A DNA stretch of 64,000 bases. It comes from Micromussa lordhowensis (lineage: Eukaryota; Cnidaria; Anthozoa; Scleractinia; Lobophylliidae). Of this stretch, positions 44,992 through 55,534 are shown piece after piece. The notes under the pieces are model-generated. The model did no database searches, had not been told where the DNA came from, and saw only the letters and a list, made by a program, of their open reading frames with translations. The position numbers and the translations under genes were made by a program. The number at the start of each line of letters is the position of its first letter. The stretch's first letter is position 1. The DNA lies in contig OZ026596.1 of NCBI GenBank assembly GCA_964020085.1, positions 44,460,611-44,524,610 on the forward strand, read 5' to 3'.

Positions 44992-45869
44992 CAGAACGTT
45001 TTTGCTGGCATTTTTTTGAAGCTGGTTTTCTGACAGCGAATTACACCAACAACTTGTTGTCCAATTGCATTCCCTCATTATGAATACTGGGCAAGAGAAC
45101 GAGGGGACAGAGGCATGAAATATGCCAATCCTATAAAAGTTATTTTTAGTTTAACTGAAAATGGCGAGAGTCGTTTTGCTTTTGCGTCCGCATCAGTCGT
45201 GTTTTCTACCAGGCCGAGACTTTTTAAAAAAATAGCAGTCTGCGTGAAAATATACATGTTTTGTTGATAGAAGGGCCTTTTACTTGTAGAATAAAGAAAG
45301 AAAACAAACTGACCTTCCATTGGTAATAGAGCAAAGCGGGAGACAAATTAAATCCCAAAACGTCTTTTGATCATGCAGATTACGGAAACACAGATTCAGT
45401 AGTGAACAAAGGGTTTCAGCGGGACGTGTTCAAATGCTATTAGGGCAGTGTTATTTACTATGTATACTGTATAATATGGCTTTTTCCACAAGTGAAGTTT
45501 ACAGTCGGTCTTTATAATTAACATCGATTGTGGTATCGACGATGAGATTTACTCCACACACTGTAGAGTGAAAGTATACATTAACCGAAGGCGAAGAAAG
45601 CATGGCAACAAACATGAGCTAACACGGTCAAAGGAAGGTACGCGGCACCTCATTTCTGCTTTCCCTGTTGGGAGGCAGTCAGAAGAAGCTATCTCACTTA
45701 TTATGTCACTGCATGCTCGTCACGCTGGCTCCTAGCTGTTTTATAGCTGAACCAGTACTCAAAATATTTCCCGTCGCAGATCTTTACACTGCTAGAAGTT
45801 GTTTTTCGCCTGGTTCAATCAATCCAACGTTCGTTAATCGAAACCAATCAAACTAATGTTATTATTATT
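44992..45869. other. Gene-free stretch with tRNA-unit homology
   Basis: 45000-45420 is paralogous to 34680-35110 (GACAxATTAAATCCCxxAAC and ATGCAGATTACGGA shared), so both tRNA units carried the same downstream sequence. No gene recognised in 45420-45869. Confidence 0.45.
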
Positions 45870-46680
45870 TTACCCATGCTGTTAACAGTCCATTCGTGGG
45901 GTCATTGTGTACCCACCACAGAACAGTTTTAATGGCGGTTTAATTCGTCCAGCACTATTGCCGTAACCTTTAACCATTTGTCTGAGAACGTTTTATGACC
46001 GATAGTTTAATCTGCTGCACGGTTTATATATCCTAGTGTTATCTATACCGCCGTCTTAGTTTCTATAGTGCTTATCGATATTTTAGCGCTCTGCCTTTTC
46101 CAAACAAAGTTGAACCGACTGGGTTCGGTAATCGAACTTCCGAATCTCTTTACGGTGGACAATTCACATTATCAACCCAGTTGATAAAACCAAATTATAT
46201 TGTAATACTCCCACCGACGCAGGACCACAGTTTCTTTAGAAACTTGCCCCCCCCTTCACCAAAATGTCTGTTGTTTTTTTTGTGTGTTTCCATATGTGTT
46301 AACGTCATTGATACAAGTTGACACAAAAAGGCAAATTGCCATATTATACGGACATAGACAAAACCATACCTAAATAAACAGCCAACTAAATAATTAATAA
46401 AATTAATCAATCAAATCAATCAATCAATCTATCAATCAGTCAGTCGATCAAAAAGTATAACCAACAACCTTTTTGACTAATTAATTAATAACTTACTTGA
46501 TTGATTGATTAATTAATTAAATAAACCAAAATAAATTGTAAGGTTTTGATTGTTGAGTCAGCGGCCATGGTTTAGGCTATCTCATGAAAGAAATACCAGA
46601 ACTACAAGAACTATAAGAACTACCAGAACTGCAATAGCTACGGGAACTACAAGAACTATAGAACTACAAAGCTGACATTT
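45870..46680. repeat. Paralogous block B (partner 38200-38935)
   Basis: Same order of motifs as block A: AATGGCGGTT, the (AATC)n run, GATTAATTAATTAA and the AGAACTACA minisatellite at 46600-46665. A 118-bp Penelope-like insert (46140-46257) is present here and absent in block A, where CGAACTT and ACCAAAATG are contiguous. Confidence 0.75.
46140..46257. mobile_element. Penelope-like terminal fragment, filled site
   Basis: Matches 42235-42355 (CCGAATCTCTTTACGGTGG to AGAAACTTGCCCCC). Block A at about 38474-38479 is the empty site, so insertion followed the block duplication or was lost precisely from A. Confidence 0.7.
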
Positions 46681-46682
46681 AA

Positions 46683-47320
46683 GGTGATTCCCGGGTAAAA
46701 GAACCCGCCATAGATTTCCGATGAAACTTGGTATGGTGTCATTACAGTACAAGGAGATGTTAAAAACGTAATAAAAAGAGGGGGTCACCGTGCTTGTTTT
46801 CATGCCAAGATGCTGACAAATATGGTTATTTTGGTGACTTTTGGTTATCTCAGTGCGCAACAAATAAGCTCGATTATTTTTCAATGCAGCGTGTTATATA
46901 ACACAAAATTCGACTGTCTTTGATTGCTTATTCGTCTACGTCCCAGAAGAAATGGCTTCAAATTCCCTGCATTATTAACTGATATTTTTATCCTTTAAAG
47001 GAAACATAATTTGGACTTGCTCTAATGGGCCCGTTACGTCTCTATCTGTAGCATTTATTTCATTTGCCAAAAAAGTAGCCATAGATTTCTGCCAAATTTT
47101 TTCTCAGTTATTGCGAATATTGTTCTCATTGAATTTATAAAATAAAAAGTGGGGGTCAACGTGCTCGTTTAAGAGGAAATTAGCTTTTATCTCGCTATCG
47201 AGCTTAGTTTGAAGGAAATCTCTTATGTTTTGTACGCGCGCGCGCTCATGTGCGCGCGCTGATGACGGAAAATTCGTGCGCAGTAGGAATGCGCAATCAT
47301 TGCAAAACTCAGGAATCACC
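46683..47320. mobile_element. TTAA-flanked MITE (GGTGATTCC ends)
   Basis: A 638-bp element between TTAA at 46679-46682 and TTAA at 47321-47324, with inverted tips GGTGATTCC / GGAATCACC. TTAA duplication is typical of Kolobok and piggyBac. A second copy enters at 63612 and runs off the window, almost identical over the ~389 shared bases. The 100-codon minus-strand frames in both copies are non-coding by-products. Confidence 0.8.
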
Positions 47321-47324
47321 TTAA

Positions 47325-48590
47325 GGTCTACAATGGATGAAGTCGAACAGGAGATATAGAGATCAATCGAGTTAATTCAGGTAGGCATCTCTAATGCTTT
47401 GGATAGTTATGATTGGAGAGATTGTTGCCATGTTATGGCTCATGGGGACTAAGAGCTAAATTGATTAAGTAAGTAAACAGTTTTCTGCCATACATTTTCC
47501 GCTTAAAGTCTACCTTCTCACTTGTAGCAAATCTACTCCCAGGTACTATAAACTAAATGCGATTTTGAGGAGCAAAAACGGCAATATATTGGTGACTAAT
47601 TGGGAGAAATACACGACACTTCTTCTGAGTAATATATATAATTTCCTAGTATGCGCATAGAATTGCCATGGATGCCGTTATCCAATGATTTTGTTCTGTT
47701 TGCGGGTGAGTTGCTTGAAGTTAAGGTGCGCAAAGGACTGTGGTTGAAAGAGATTCTTTAAGCCGTAAATTCCTCTCAGAAATTCATTCAGTTTAACAAA
47801 GTGAAGTTTTCCTAGGTATCGACAAAGAAAAGGCCGAATAATTTAGACGAATTGATCTTTATTCAAACTCATAAACTTTTAAAAAAGCGGTTTCGCCATC
47901 TCGCGTGAGCTAGCTTGAGCAGTAACTCACAAACCGACTATTTTGAATAATTAAAAACAGTTACCTGCCGTCGTCGCCTACATATAAAGCTCCATTTTAC
48001 ATATAAAAGTAGCTCGTAGAGATGATTTAGTATGCAGCAAAAGTTGTCTAAACGGTGATTAGCCGTGATTCATCGCTGTGAAGTTCTGAACAGGTACTGA
48101 CATTTAAAGCGTACTTGAGTAACCCATTTCAGTACCGTGATGTCATGGCAAGTTTTCAACCAATCATGCGCGGTAAAAGTAAGACCACTATATCGAAGTA
48201 TATTGAAGTCCTTCTTCGTCTCTCATCAGCAAAAATATAGCCCTGACAACCGAATGGAATAAAACTGAACATAAGACCACAAGTACGCATTGCGGACCTA
48301 TTTTTATTTTAGATTGCGTGACAGTGGAAACGCGCAATTAGTTTGTTCCTTAATCAGTGTCTTGAGAAGGTTGAAAAAGTTGACAAAGACATACAACTAA
48401 GATCTTTGTCGGGTTTCATAACCATTCCCCACTATTAACTATGTTATGAGTGATCATGATTTGGCCATGAGTGATCTCACTGACAATCAAGCCGTGATCA
48501 CGTGATGCTCCGAATTCCTGCAACCTAACTCTCCTCCCCAGAATCAATAAATAATGACAAGTCCTTTACCTTATTCACAGAGATTAGCAT
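47325..48590. other. Gene-free stretch
   Basis: ATTGCGTGACAGTGGAAACGCGCAATTA near 48313 is a possible diverged end of the hairpin-family MITE. Nothing else is supported. Confidence 0.35.
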
Positions 48591-48884
48591 ACCCAAAGGT
48601 GGCCTGTTCCAGGCTCTCGGTAGTTGGGGACGAGCGAAAACGAGCGAGAAAAAAACGAGGGAGGACTCAGGCGAGGAAATTGACCAATCAGAGGGTATAG
48701 CAGCTCCTGCCATACCAGAAGAGGGTCGTTAAAGAAAGTCTTACAGGCCAACATGTTCTCTTCCTTTGAATTAACGATTATCGTTAATTGTCAAGTTCCT
48801 TTGAATTTACGATAATCGTTAATTCAGAAGACTCTTTCCCAGGACATTTCAGAAAAGATCAATAGGAAAAAAAAATCATGTTAC

Positions 48885-48957
48885 TTGGACTGGATTTGAA
48901 CCCGAGATTATCCGGCGCTAGGGCTGGCTACTTACCACTAGACCACGAGAACACGAC
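48885..48957 (-). ncRNA. tRNA-like sequence in the left arm
   Basis: On the minus strand a Pol III A-box-like TCGTGGTCTAGTGGTAAG and a B-box-like GGGTTCAAATCC lie at tRNA spacing. The acceptor stem does not pair, so this is a tRNA-derived promoter-like unit and not a working tRNA. Confidence 0.5.
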
Positions 48958-49197
48958 GACGGGACCGTTGTATAACTAAATATTTAATTGAGTCTTGCAT
49001 AGAATATCACTGATCTTTAGTGATTAGGCCTAAGCGCAGATTTAAAATGGTTAGCTTTTTTAGTAAGGTTTGGTGACCGACCTTTTCCATTGACTTTCTA
49101 AAATTACTTTTTAGCGAGTAACTACATATGCTTACTGCTGGGTGTAGAATAAGCGCTTGAATGATATTGTTTAAAATCGAAGTTTGGTCAACTTGCG

Positions 49198-49270
49198 ACG
49201 CGGTGGTCTAATGGTTAGAAGACAGGATTACAAAGCGAGCAATCCCAGGTTCGAGTCCCGCGTCCAGACA
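49198..49270 (+). ncRNA. tRNA-like sequence in the right arm
   Basis: GCGGTGGTCTAATGGTTAG (A box) and AGGTTCGAGTCCC (B box) lie at tRNA spacing. GACGCGG pairs with CCGCGTC, but only one base separates the T-loop from that strand and the anticodon loop is 11 bases, so it is not a standard tRNA. It points outward, opposite to the left-arm copy. Confidence 0.5.
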
Positions 49271-49501
49271 CTTGGGTTTAATTTTCAACAAAATATGTTC
49301 ATTTCCCAGAATTCCTGTCAAACTGTGAGTGTTCTGAATTACCAATAATCGATAATTCAGTGGAAATTGCCAATTAACGATAATCGTTAATTCGGGAGTG
49401 AGGATGGGTTGTACAGGCTCTCCCGCCGCTCCTCGCCTTAGTCCTCCCTCGTTTTCGCTCGTTCCCAACTACCGAGAGCCTGGAACAGGCTAACCCAAAG
49501 G

Positions 49502-49991
49502 AAGCTTCAACAGGAAAACACTATACGAACCGTTAATACCAATAAGTAATAGCAAACCAAGACCTCTTCACTGGACAGAATTCTCTTCCAGTGCGAAAAT
49601 AGATAATTTAATAGACACTTTTTGTCATTTACGCCTCCTTGTGCATTATTTCTCAATAAGTTAATCAAAGGTTTCCTCATATTGCTAGCCGAAAGGTTAT
49701 TTTCTGACGAGTTTTCATACTTAAATGTTTTGAAATTCTGCTGACAATTAAATATTTTCAAGAGAAAGAAGAAATAGTTTCAACACTGATCAAAGTTGTT
49801 AACTATACATATGTACTGCTAGTCCTCTTTTTTAAGTTTTTTTTTTCGTTGATTTATGTACCGTTTATTTATCTAGTTTTCTTATTGATGTATTTTTATA
49901 ATCATTTCTCTCATTTTGATCATTAATCTTGACAATTTCCTGTTAATTAGTTTGCTTCTGGCGCGATCGTGTATACCTGGTTGCTGTCCGG
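49502..49991. other. 3' flank of the endonuclease gene, gene-free
   Basis: AT-rich; presumably contains the 3' UTR of the minus-strand gene that ends at 49992. The 84-codon frame has no recognised domain. Confidence 0.4.
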
Positions 49992-50568
49992 TTATTTCCT
50001 AGCCCACTCCCGGATTCGTCCAGGAAGGTTTGCAACGTTATTATTTACGCAAGCCAAATTCCCAGGAAACAGCTTGACTTCGTTGAGAGTGTTACCATCG
50101 GCTTGAAGAATACTTTGCAGTCGTGCTACGGTTATCTGCTGAGTGAGCGTTGCTTGTTTATCATTGACGTTGTTTCCAATCACAGCGAAACTCTCCGTTC
50201 TCTGGCCATGCGGCCGCACGCAGCAACCAGCGGTCCACATTGAGTTGGGAATATCTATCTCTCCGTGGAAGAAATCTCCGATTCGGTCGACTGTTAAATT
50301 TGGGATTGCATCCGGAGGGTTGTTCTGGTTTATTCCCACCGACGAAGTGCCGGTTAAAAGATACAAAAATGGCTGCTGCTGCTGCTGCTGCTGTTGCTGT
50401 CCCTGTTGCAGCTGTTGTTGCTGCTGTTGTTGCTGCTGCACAGTGCATACCTCTCTTGCATATCGCCGTATCCTGATCTCATACTCTTTCCAACCATCAT
50501 TGTTAAACTTGGGCGCTTGTGGCACAGCATTTGTGTATGTGTAAGTAGATTCGCAACGTTCTATGTCA
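49992..50568 (-). CDS. ENDOD1-like secreted endonuclease, last exon (with polyQ)
   Basis: Acceptor CCTTTTTCCAG (minus strand) opens an exon reading DIERCESTYTYTNAVPQAPK, then WKEYEIRIRRYAREVC, a polyglutamine run, FLYLLTGTSSVGI, IPNSMWTAGCCV and ESFAVIGNN, ending in a TAA stop at 49992. STxTYTNAVPQ and the YLLTGT / IPxxxW strands are landmarks of the DNA/RNA non-specific endonuclease (Endonuclease_NS) fold as found in ENDOD1. Such proteins cleave nucleic acid outside the cell or in the secretory pathway. The exon starts one base into a codon, so the preceding exon must end in phase 2. The exon at 55196-55534 ends in phase 1, so at least one exon lies between them. That exon should carry the catalytic RGH/Asn block, and I did not find it in 50600-55190. 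The gene may be broken or the exon highly diverged. Confidence 0.7.
50371..50441. repeat. CTG/CAG microsatellite coding for polyglutamine
   Basis: Nearly pure triplets (CAG with CAA interruptions on the coding strand) encode nine Gln, a Leu, two Gln, a Gly and nine Gln. It falls in a loop of the nuclease fold between YAREVC and the FLYLLTGT strand. Confidence 0.9.
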
Positions 50569-51813
50569 CTGGAAAAGGTCCTTTTTGATATTAAGTGACC
50601 TTTTTGAAATTTATCGGGGTTTAATTGATTTTTATTGCCATAAATGATATCGCTTCCTTGATGATCAATACCTTTGAAAAATTAGGAAAGACATTGAATT
50701 AAGATGCGGTTTTAAAAAACAATGGTCTGTATCTCCATAAAGCAACAAATTGTAATGTTTTACAAAACGCTCTACGAGATTTCAAGAAACTTAAAGGTGT
50801 TTCTTCACGGAAACAAGATATTGTGACTTCTTATGCGATTCATTGTGCACCAACATGCAGATATCGTGAATTGCCCCATGAAATACAGTCCATATTTTTT
50901 ATAAGAAAGTGTTTTATAAGAATATCGAGGCCGGAGTTTGCGACATGTTAAGAATATTTTAAGAATAATATCGAGGTTGAGAAATTTGAAAGGAATATGA
51001 TTTTTATGCGTTGACAATTTTGTAAATACAATAAAAATTATGTTTTTAACTATACTGCATAAAAAAATATCCTTCCCTAAACAGAAAAACCAACCAAATA
51101 TAACAAGAAAAACAGCGAAAGCTGTATGTTCGATCTAATAAAGTTTCTGCAAGAAGTTATATGTGTCATATCTGGCTCAAAATTCACTTCAACGCCATAA
51201 AAGTCATGATAGAACAGATAATTTGACGTTTTATCGGCTTTTACTTTCTATCCACTTTTTATTCAAATGAATATTTTTAGCCTAAAATCAGCAGAAAAAT
51301 AAGAACATTTAGCTGGGACGGAAAAACAATATTTCTATTAAAAAAAGGGTGTAGTTAAAATTAAAAATTTGACCCTCATATCATGTAGGTGAACCGGGCT
51401 ACTGAAGAGGAAATGTCAGCAAAAATCAAAGAAAATTCTAAGAATGTGAAAAATACTTTGTCAGTTTGAAGGCCTAGGTCTGAAGGAGATCAAGTTATTT
51501 TTTGGAAATTCACGAAAATTGGTCATCCTACCGAAAGCACAGCTACTACTACATACTACTTGCTGCATACATCGATCTAAAACGTTCTCAACTTTAAATG
51601 TATACATTGATTCTTCCTCAATCAAGATATAGTGCTTATTTTCATTTCTTTTTTCTTTCCGAGCAAACTGAGCCCCGATTAAGTTCATACACACTTTTCT
51701 AATTAAAACAAAACTAAAAAAATATGCAAATTCAGCGAGGAAAAAGGCAGTATTTCTCGATATCGTCTGATATTCTAGCCAAAGACAGTTCAGTCAATGA
51801 ACTTTGGGTTTAA
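50569..51813. other. Intron sequence; one unexplained open frame
   Basis: On the minus strand, 51694-51461 reads MCMNLIGAQFARKEKRN and later MYTFKVENVLDRCMQQVVC. Its composition looks protein-like, and an acceptor-like TTTTAATTAG lies just upstream. No family is recognised and it lacks the motif expected for the missing nuclease exon. It could be a transposon-derived frame. Confidence 0.3.
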
Positions 51814-52057
51814 GGTATCAGTGTACGCCAAATGACCATCATTCTTTGGCCCCGCTTTACAGTCGCACGTTTGACGCAAACCCCAATAAAGTATATATTT
51901 TCTGAGAGCTTAATAATTGTAGATTACGAAGGTATATTCATCGACATAAAAAAAGGTACGGTTTTCCGAATATAGCGCGCTATTTCCCAAAGTACAGAGG
52001 TTCACTAATCAAGTTCGTTTCCGGTCAGATTTGATCGGGAGAACACGATCAACATCG

Positions 52058-52369
52058 CTATGTCTTCTTCACACCTTTCTCTGAAAAACGTAGTCGGGAA
52101 ATTTTGATTACTTGTCTGGTTTGTTTTTGACACGCAGTTAAACTTTGAGAGTTGATAAAACATGCATTCTCTTCACTAAAAAGGTCATAACTTTTGAAAG
52201 ACGCCAAAAATGAAAATTCCCCGACACTGTCTTTTTGCCTGATTATCTGGCAACGTTTTCTCCAAATTTCAGCGAAAAACGTTGAAAACTTGCCGGAAAC
52301 TTTCGTTTCGAGATACGAAGAAAAATCTACTTTTGGGCGTTTTTCCGGTGTAATGAGATCATTACACAA
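52058..52369 (-). pseudogene. Unrecognised open frame in the TTAA element
   Basis: A 103-codon frame with Lys/Ser/Phe-rich composition (VDFSSYLETKVSGKFSTFF). The opposite strand is open for 63 codons too, so this may be non-coding transposon sequence. No domain seen. Confidence 0.2.
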
Positions 52370-52696
52370 AACGTGTGAAAGTTAATTAGCCGTTGATAGA
52401 CCAACTAAAGGCTCAGTTTACTTTAACAACAGAGCTCATATCAATAACAAAGCGAGGTGTTGCTCCCGGCGGGAAATATCCTTTGGAAGATCTGGATTCC
52501 GCCGCTCGCGTATAAGGTTAGTAAGGAAATAATTTTCGTTTAATTTTTCATTTCCCATGTTCTAAATGTCTTTGCTAATGCAGATTCACCATCCATCTAA
52601 CAAAACAGGTTGAATGATGCCGAAGACAAGTAAAAAGCGTTCTCATATAAAAAAAGGGACAGGAAACGATCGGGCACGTACGCGTGCATATCAATA

Positions 52697-53396
52697 GGGA
52701 CCTTTAGCATCAGGTTTTTCATGGGAAACTGCAAACCGCAAACCGCAAAATGTCACGTGACCACGGCCTCGCGGTCACGTTTGCAGTTTGCAGTTCACGT
52801 TTGAACCGCAGGAAGGGCTTCCAGCGGTAAGTGATTTACAGCAAGGTTTTTTGCCACAAAAAATTGTACGGCCTCGCGTTTAAAGGTATGCTTGTTTGAT
52901 TTTTGATCTCGAATCAATGAATTATTGCTGAATTTTGGTCGATTAAAGTGATACACTTCGACTTGGCGGCTTAAACAATGAACGCGTAGTTCAAATCAAT
53001 TTTATATCCCCTTCTGCCGTATTAATAAAGGAAAGTATTCTGTTCCAATCCAGAGTTATTTTTTTTTGTCTATCTTGTTACTGAATTCATAACTTAACCC
53101 AGTCTCTGTTTAGTTCCTATTTTTAACGTATCACTCCGCGAATTTCATTTTATTTTGCTGATTTCTTTGAGACTGGTGAGCCCAGGCCTCATAAAGCCTC
53201 CTGGTTTCTTCTCAGGGCTCCCTTGCAGCATTACAATTCCCATATATATCCTTGTATTGTATTATATTTTGGCTAAATAAAAATGAACTGAACTGAACGC
53301 CTTGCTAAAGTTTGAAATCTTGGCAACGCGAAACTGCAAACGCTTAACTGCGGTTTGCAGTTTGCGGTTTGGGGTTTGCCTGATGCTAAAGGTCTC
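52697..53396. mobile_element. Nested MITE with TA duplication (GGGACCTTTAGCATCAGG ends)
   Basis: GGGACCTTTAGCATCAGG at 52697 and CCTGATGCTAAAGGTCTC ending at 53396 are inverted, with TA on both outer sides. Inside each end are inverted AAACTGCAAACCGCAAA-type repeats. The centre includes a LINE-like tail near 53273-53298 (AATAAAAATGAACTGAACTGAA), a further nested insertion. Confidence 0.75.
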
Positions 53397-53442
53397 TAAT
53401 AAGTTACAACTTCGAACGGCGAAAGCGCCAAACAACTCATGA

Positions 53443-53806
53443 TTAGAGAAATGCGAGAATCCGGGTAACTGATTTCTCGAGATTTTCTTGCAAGCGATTG
53501 CCGGCAACAATTGTACGACCGGCCAACTTTTGCCATGACTCTTTTGAGTCCGGTACTGCAGGTTCGTCTTTGCCTTTGTCTTCAATCAGTATTCGACCGG
53601 CTAGCGCTAACAGTCTCGTTCTCCCATCGACTTTGTTCTTCCTCGTCTTGCGAAATCAACTTCTCCTGCTCAAAGTAGGAACCTCGGTCGCTAGCTGCTT
53701 AAACATCAGCTCGATCCTTATCGAATGATTTCGAAACCTTTTTTCTCTTTGAAGGTTTCTTCGCGCTTGCAAAAGGACACGGCCTTCGTTTTTTCTTCGA
53801 CGACAT
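53443..53806 (-). pseudogene. Small basic ORF of the TTAA element, decayed
   Basis: Starts MSSKKKRRPCPFASAKKPSK (NLS-like) at 53806. After one frameshift near 53715 it continues RIELMFKQLATEVPTLSRR, one stop, then VDGRTRLLALAGRILIEDKG and ESWQKLAGRTIVAGNRLQEN, and finally EKSVTRILAFL and a stop. The total is about 120 codons. Good coding character on both sides of the lesions suggests a formerly functional, probably nuclear, small protein. Family unknown. Confidence 0.45.
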
Positions 53807-55195
53807 GGAATAGAAATACCATAAACTTCTCAATCTAAAATATACAAAAGCAAAACACTCGAAGCAGCACGTCGACGACCAATTTTAGAAATACAAACAA
53901 AAACGTGTGAAACTCGCGAACATCGTGTCTGTCACGTGATGCAAGTTTACTTCTAGTGAGAACGTGTTGACAGCTATCAATTAGAGATAATTAATGGGAA
54001 GAAACGTTTTCTGTTAATGACTTTGCTTAGGATCAATCTTTTTTCATAGAATTTTTTTTTAAATGAAAGGTTGCAATACGATCTATCTGAAAAAGCGAAA
54101 ATTTTTTTTGGGAAAAATAATCAAATTTGGGGTACACTGATACCTTAAAGTTTTATTTTCCTGGGATCTACTAGCAATGTTGCATGAACGCCGATCAGAA
54201 TTCAAGAAAATTGCAATTTAGCCCCTTCGAACATAACAGGCAAAAATAGGTGAAAAGTGTTTTTCGCTTGAGACAGCAGACAATAAACAGATTAAAGTAT
54301 TTAACATCTGAAACGCTTTTAAAAGAGCATTTATCTTTAAAAAAATCGTCCATAAGAGTTAAAAAAAGACAAAAGGAAACACCAAACTTAGATATCGCTC
54401 ACGCATTCGTTGCCTGATGTCAAGCTCGAACGATTTCTGAAGGAAACACAGATTTGAAACACAAATTTGCTCACCGGTCAAAATAAGTCAAATCTGAATA
54501 AGAAAATATTTGTTGGGCAACGCTTTTACTATCGAAAATACATATGTAGAACCAAACTTAGATCACTACCTAACTCTCCCTGCCTTGTGTCACGCGTGAT
54601 TTACTTGGTCCGGCTACAAACCAACAAGTGTAAATCGTTTGTTCAAAAATGTCAATTCCTATTTTTAAACAATCTCTGTCGATGTAGGAGACTTTGCTTT
54701 ACTTGTAGAAGATTGACTAGCTAACCAGCTCAAAAAACAAATAAATAAGTAAATTAAAATGAGTCCATTAATCATACAATTCGGAACGAAGAAAAATTGT
54801 CATACCAGCGTCAATCAAACGGTTGTTGCACTATTCTTTTGCTCCCAACAAGCATAACTCTAACAACAACCGCCAGCAACTCTTAGTTTAGCGTCACCCA
54901 TAAATCCACTTGCTACCCTAATTGTTATACAGCAAAATCTCCGCAGTCTTATAAATCTCTGTTGTGTGGTGTTACTGGATATTTTTAAGTAACAATTTAA
55001 AATTGACTGCTGAATCACAACACCGGGTTGTTCTTTAATTCTAACGGTAAAGGAATTATTTGAGGAAGCGGTAACTGGTATCCAGCTAGCATTGTTTGAG
55101 GGTATAATGTATCACTTGATACTTCAATCCAAGAAAAAGAAACAAAGATAACCAGAGAGGGGGCCTCGTTTCCATACACATGTAAAAAAACTTAC

Positions 55196-55534
55196 CAGGG
55201 GTTGGGTCCCATGTGAATGTTTGTCTTTTCTGAAACGCTACGTCCAAAGGTCCTAATCTGTAGGCAGCAACAACTGCAATTCCTTGACCCTGATCGAACA
55301 TCGTAGAGTAGAAATACTTGGTCTGCTTTTTATTCGTTTGACAGATGTATTTTATATTTGCATTATTAAGACCACGTAAACCAGTTGGTGGTGTAGAGCT
55401 CGCAAAGAATTGTTGATAGCATCCAGCGTCAGGCAGTTTGAACACATTCTGGAGACTTCTTCGATTTCCCGTGGCGTAATGTTTGTTCTCTTCTTTTGTG
55501 CTGTTTTTAATACTAAGTGTGCGACCATTTTTAC
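55196..55534 (-). CDS. ENDOD1-like endonuclease, second exon
   Basis: Acceptor TTTATTTATCAACTTAG, donor G|GTAAGT (minus strand). The two leading bases complete a Gly codon with the last base of the exon at 58189-58288. It reads GKNGRTLSIKNSTKEE at the start, then LPDAGCYQQFFASSTPPTGL, NANIKYICQTNK, YFYSTMFDQGQGIAVVAAYRL and FTWDPTPG. A Cys followed by FF and a PPxGL turn, then YICQ...FYSTxFD...PVxAAYxL, is the N-terminal half of the Endonuclease_NS domain in ENDOD1-type proteins. 113 codons, leaves in phase 1. Confidence 0.75.

Larger units (their letters stand above)
48600..49492. mobile_element. 893-bp inverted-repeat element with 9-bp TSD and two tRNA-like arms
   Basis: ACCCAAAGG flanks both sides (48591-48599 and 49493-49501). 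The ends TGGCCTGTTCCAGGCTCTCG and its near-complement open inverted repeats that include GACGAGCGAAAACGAG and GAGGGAGGACT. Each arm also has AATTAACGATxATCGTTAATT palindromes and a tRNA-like sequence. A 9-bp duplication and long TIRs fit Mutator-like MITEs; 8-bp (hAT) is the alternative if the first A is chance. No ORF. Confidence 0.8.
51814..54144. mobile_element. 2.3-kb TTAA-flanked transposon in the endonuclease intron
   Basis: Both ends read GGTATCAGTGTAC and its complement, bordered by TTAA (51810-51813, 54145-54148). It contains a nested 700-bp MITE (52697-53396) and a small decayed minus-strand ORF (53443-53806). TTAA and the tip style resemble the MITE at 46683, so a Kolobok-like or piggyBac-like family is likely, but no transposase is present. 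Confidence 0.75.

Noticed and set aside
46582..46884. 100-codon minus-strand frame with a similar frame at 63481-63813
   Set aside because: Both lie over the same TTAA MITE; the shared part is repeat identity and not evidence of a gene.
50143..50544. Plus-strand frame with a cysteine run, and a minus-strand frame with an alanine run
   Set aside because: Both are alternative-frame readings of the CAG/CTG repeat; the minus-strand Gln frame matches a known family.
52731..52800. CGTGGTCAC on the minus strand as the missing RGH catalytic motif
   Set aside because: The surrounding frame does not resemble the nuclease family, and the site lies inside a nested MITE with GCAAACCGCAAA repeats.
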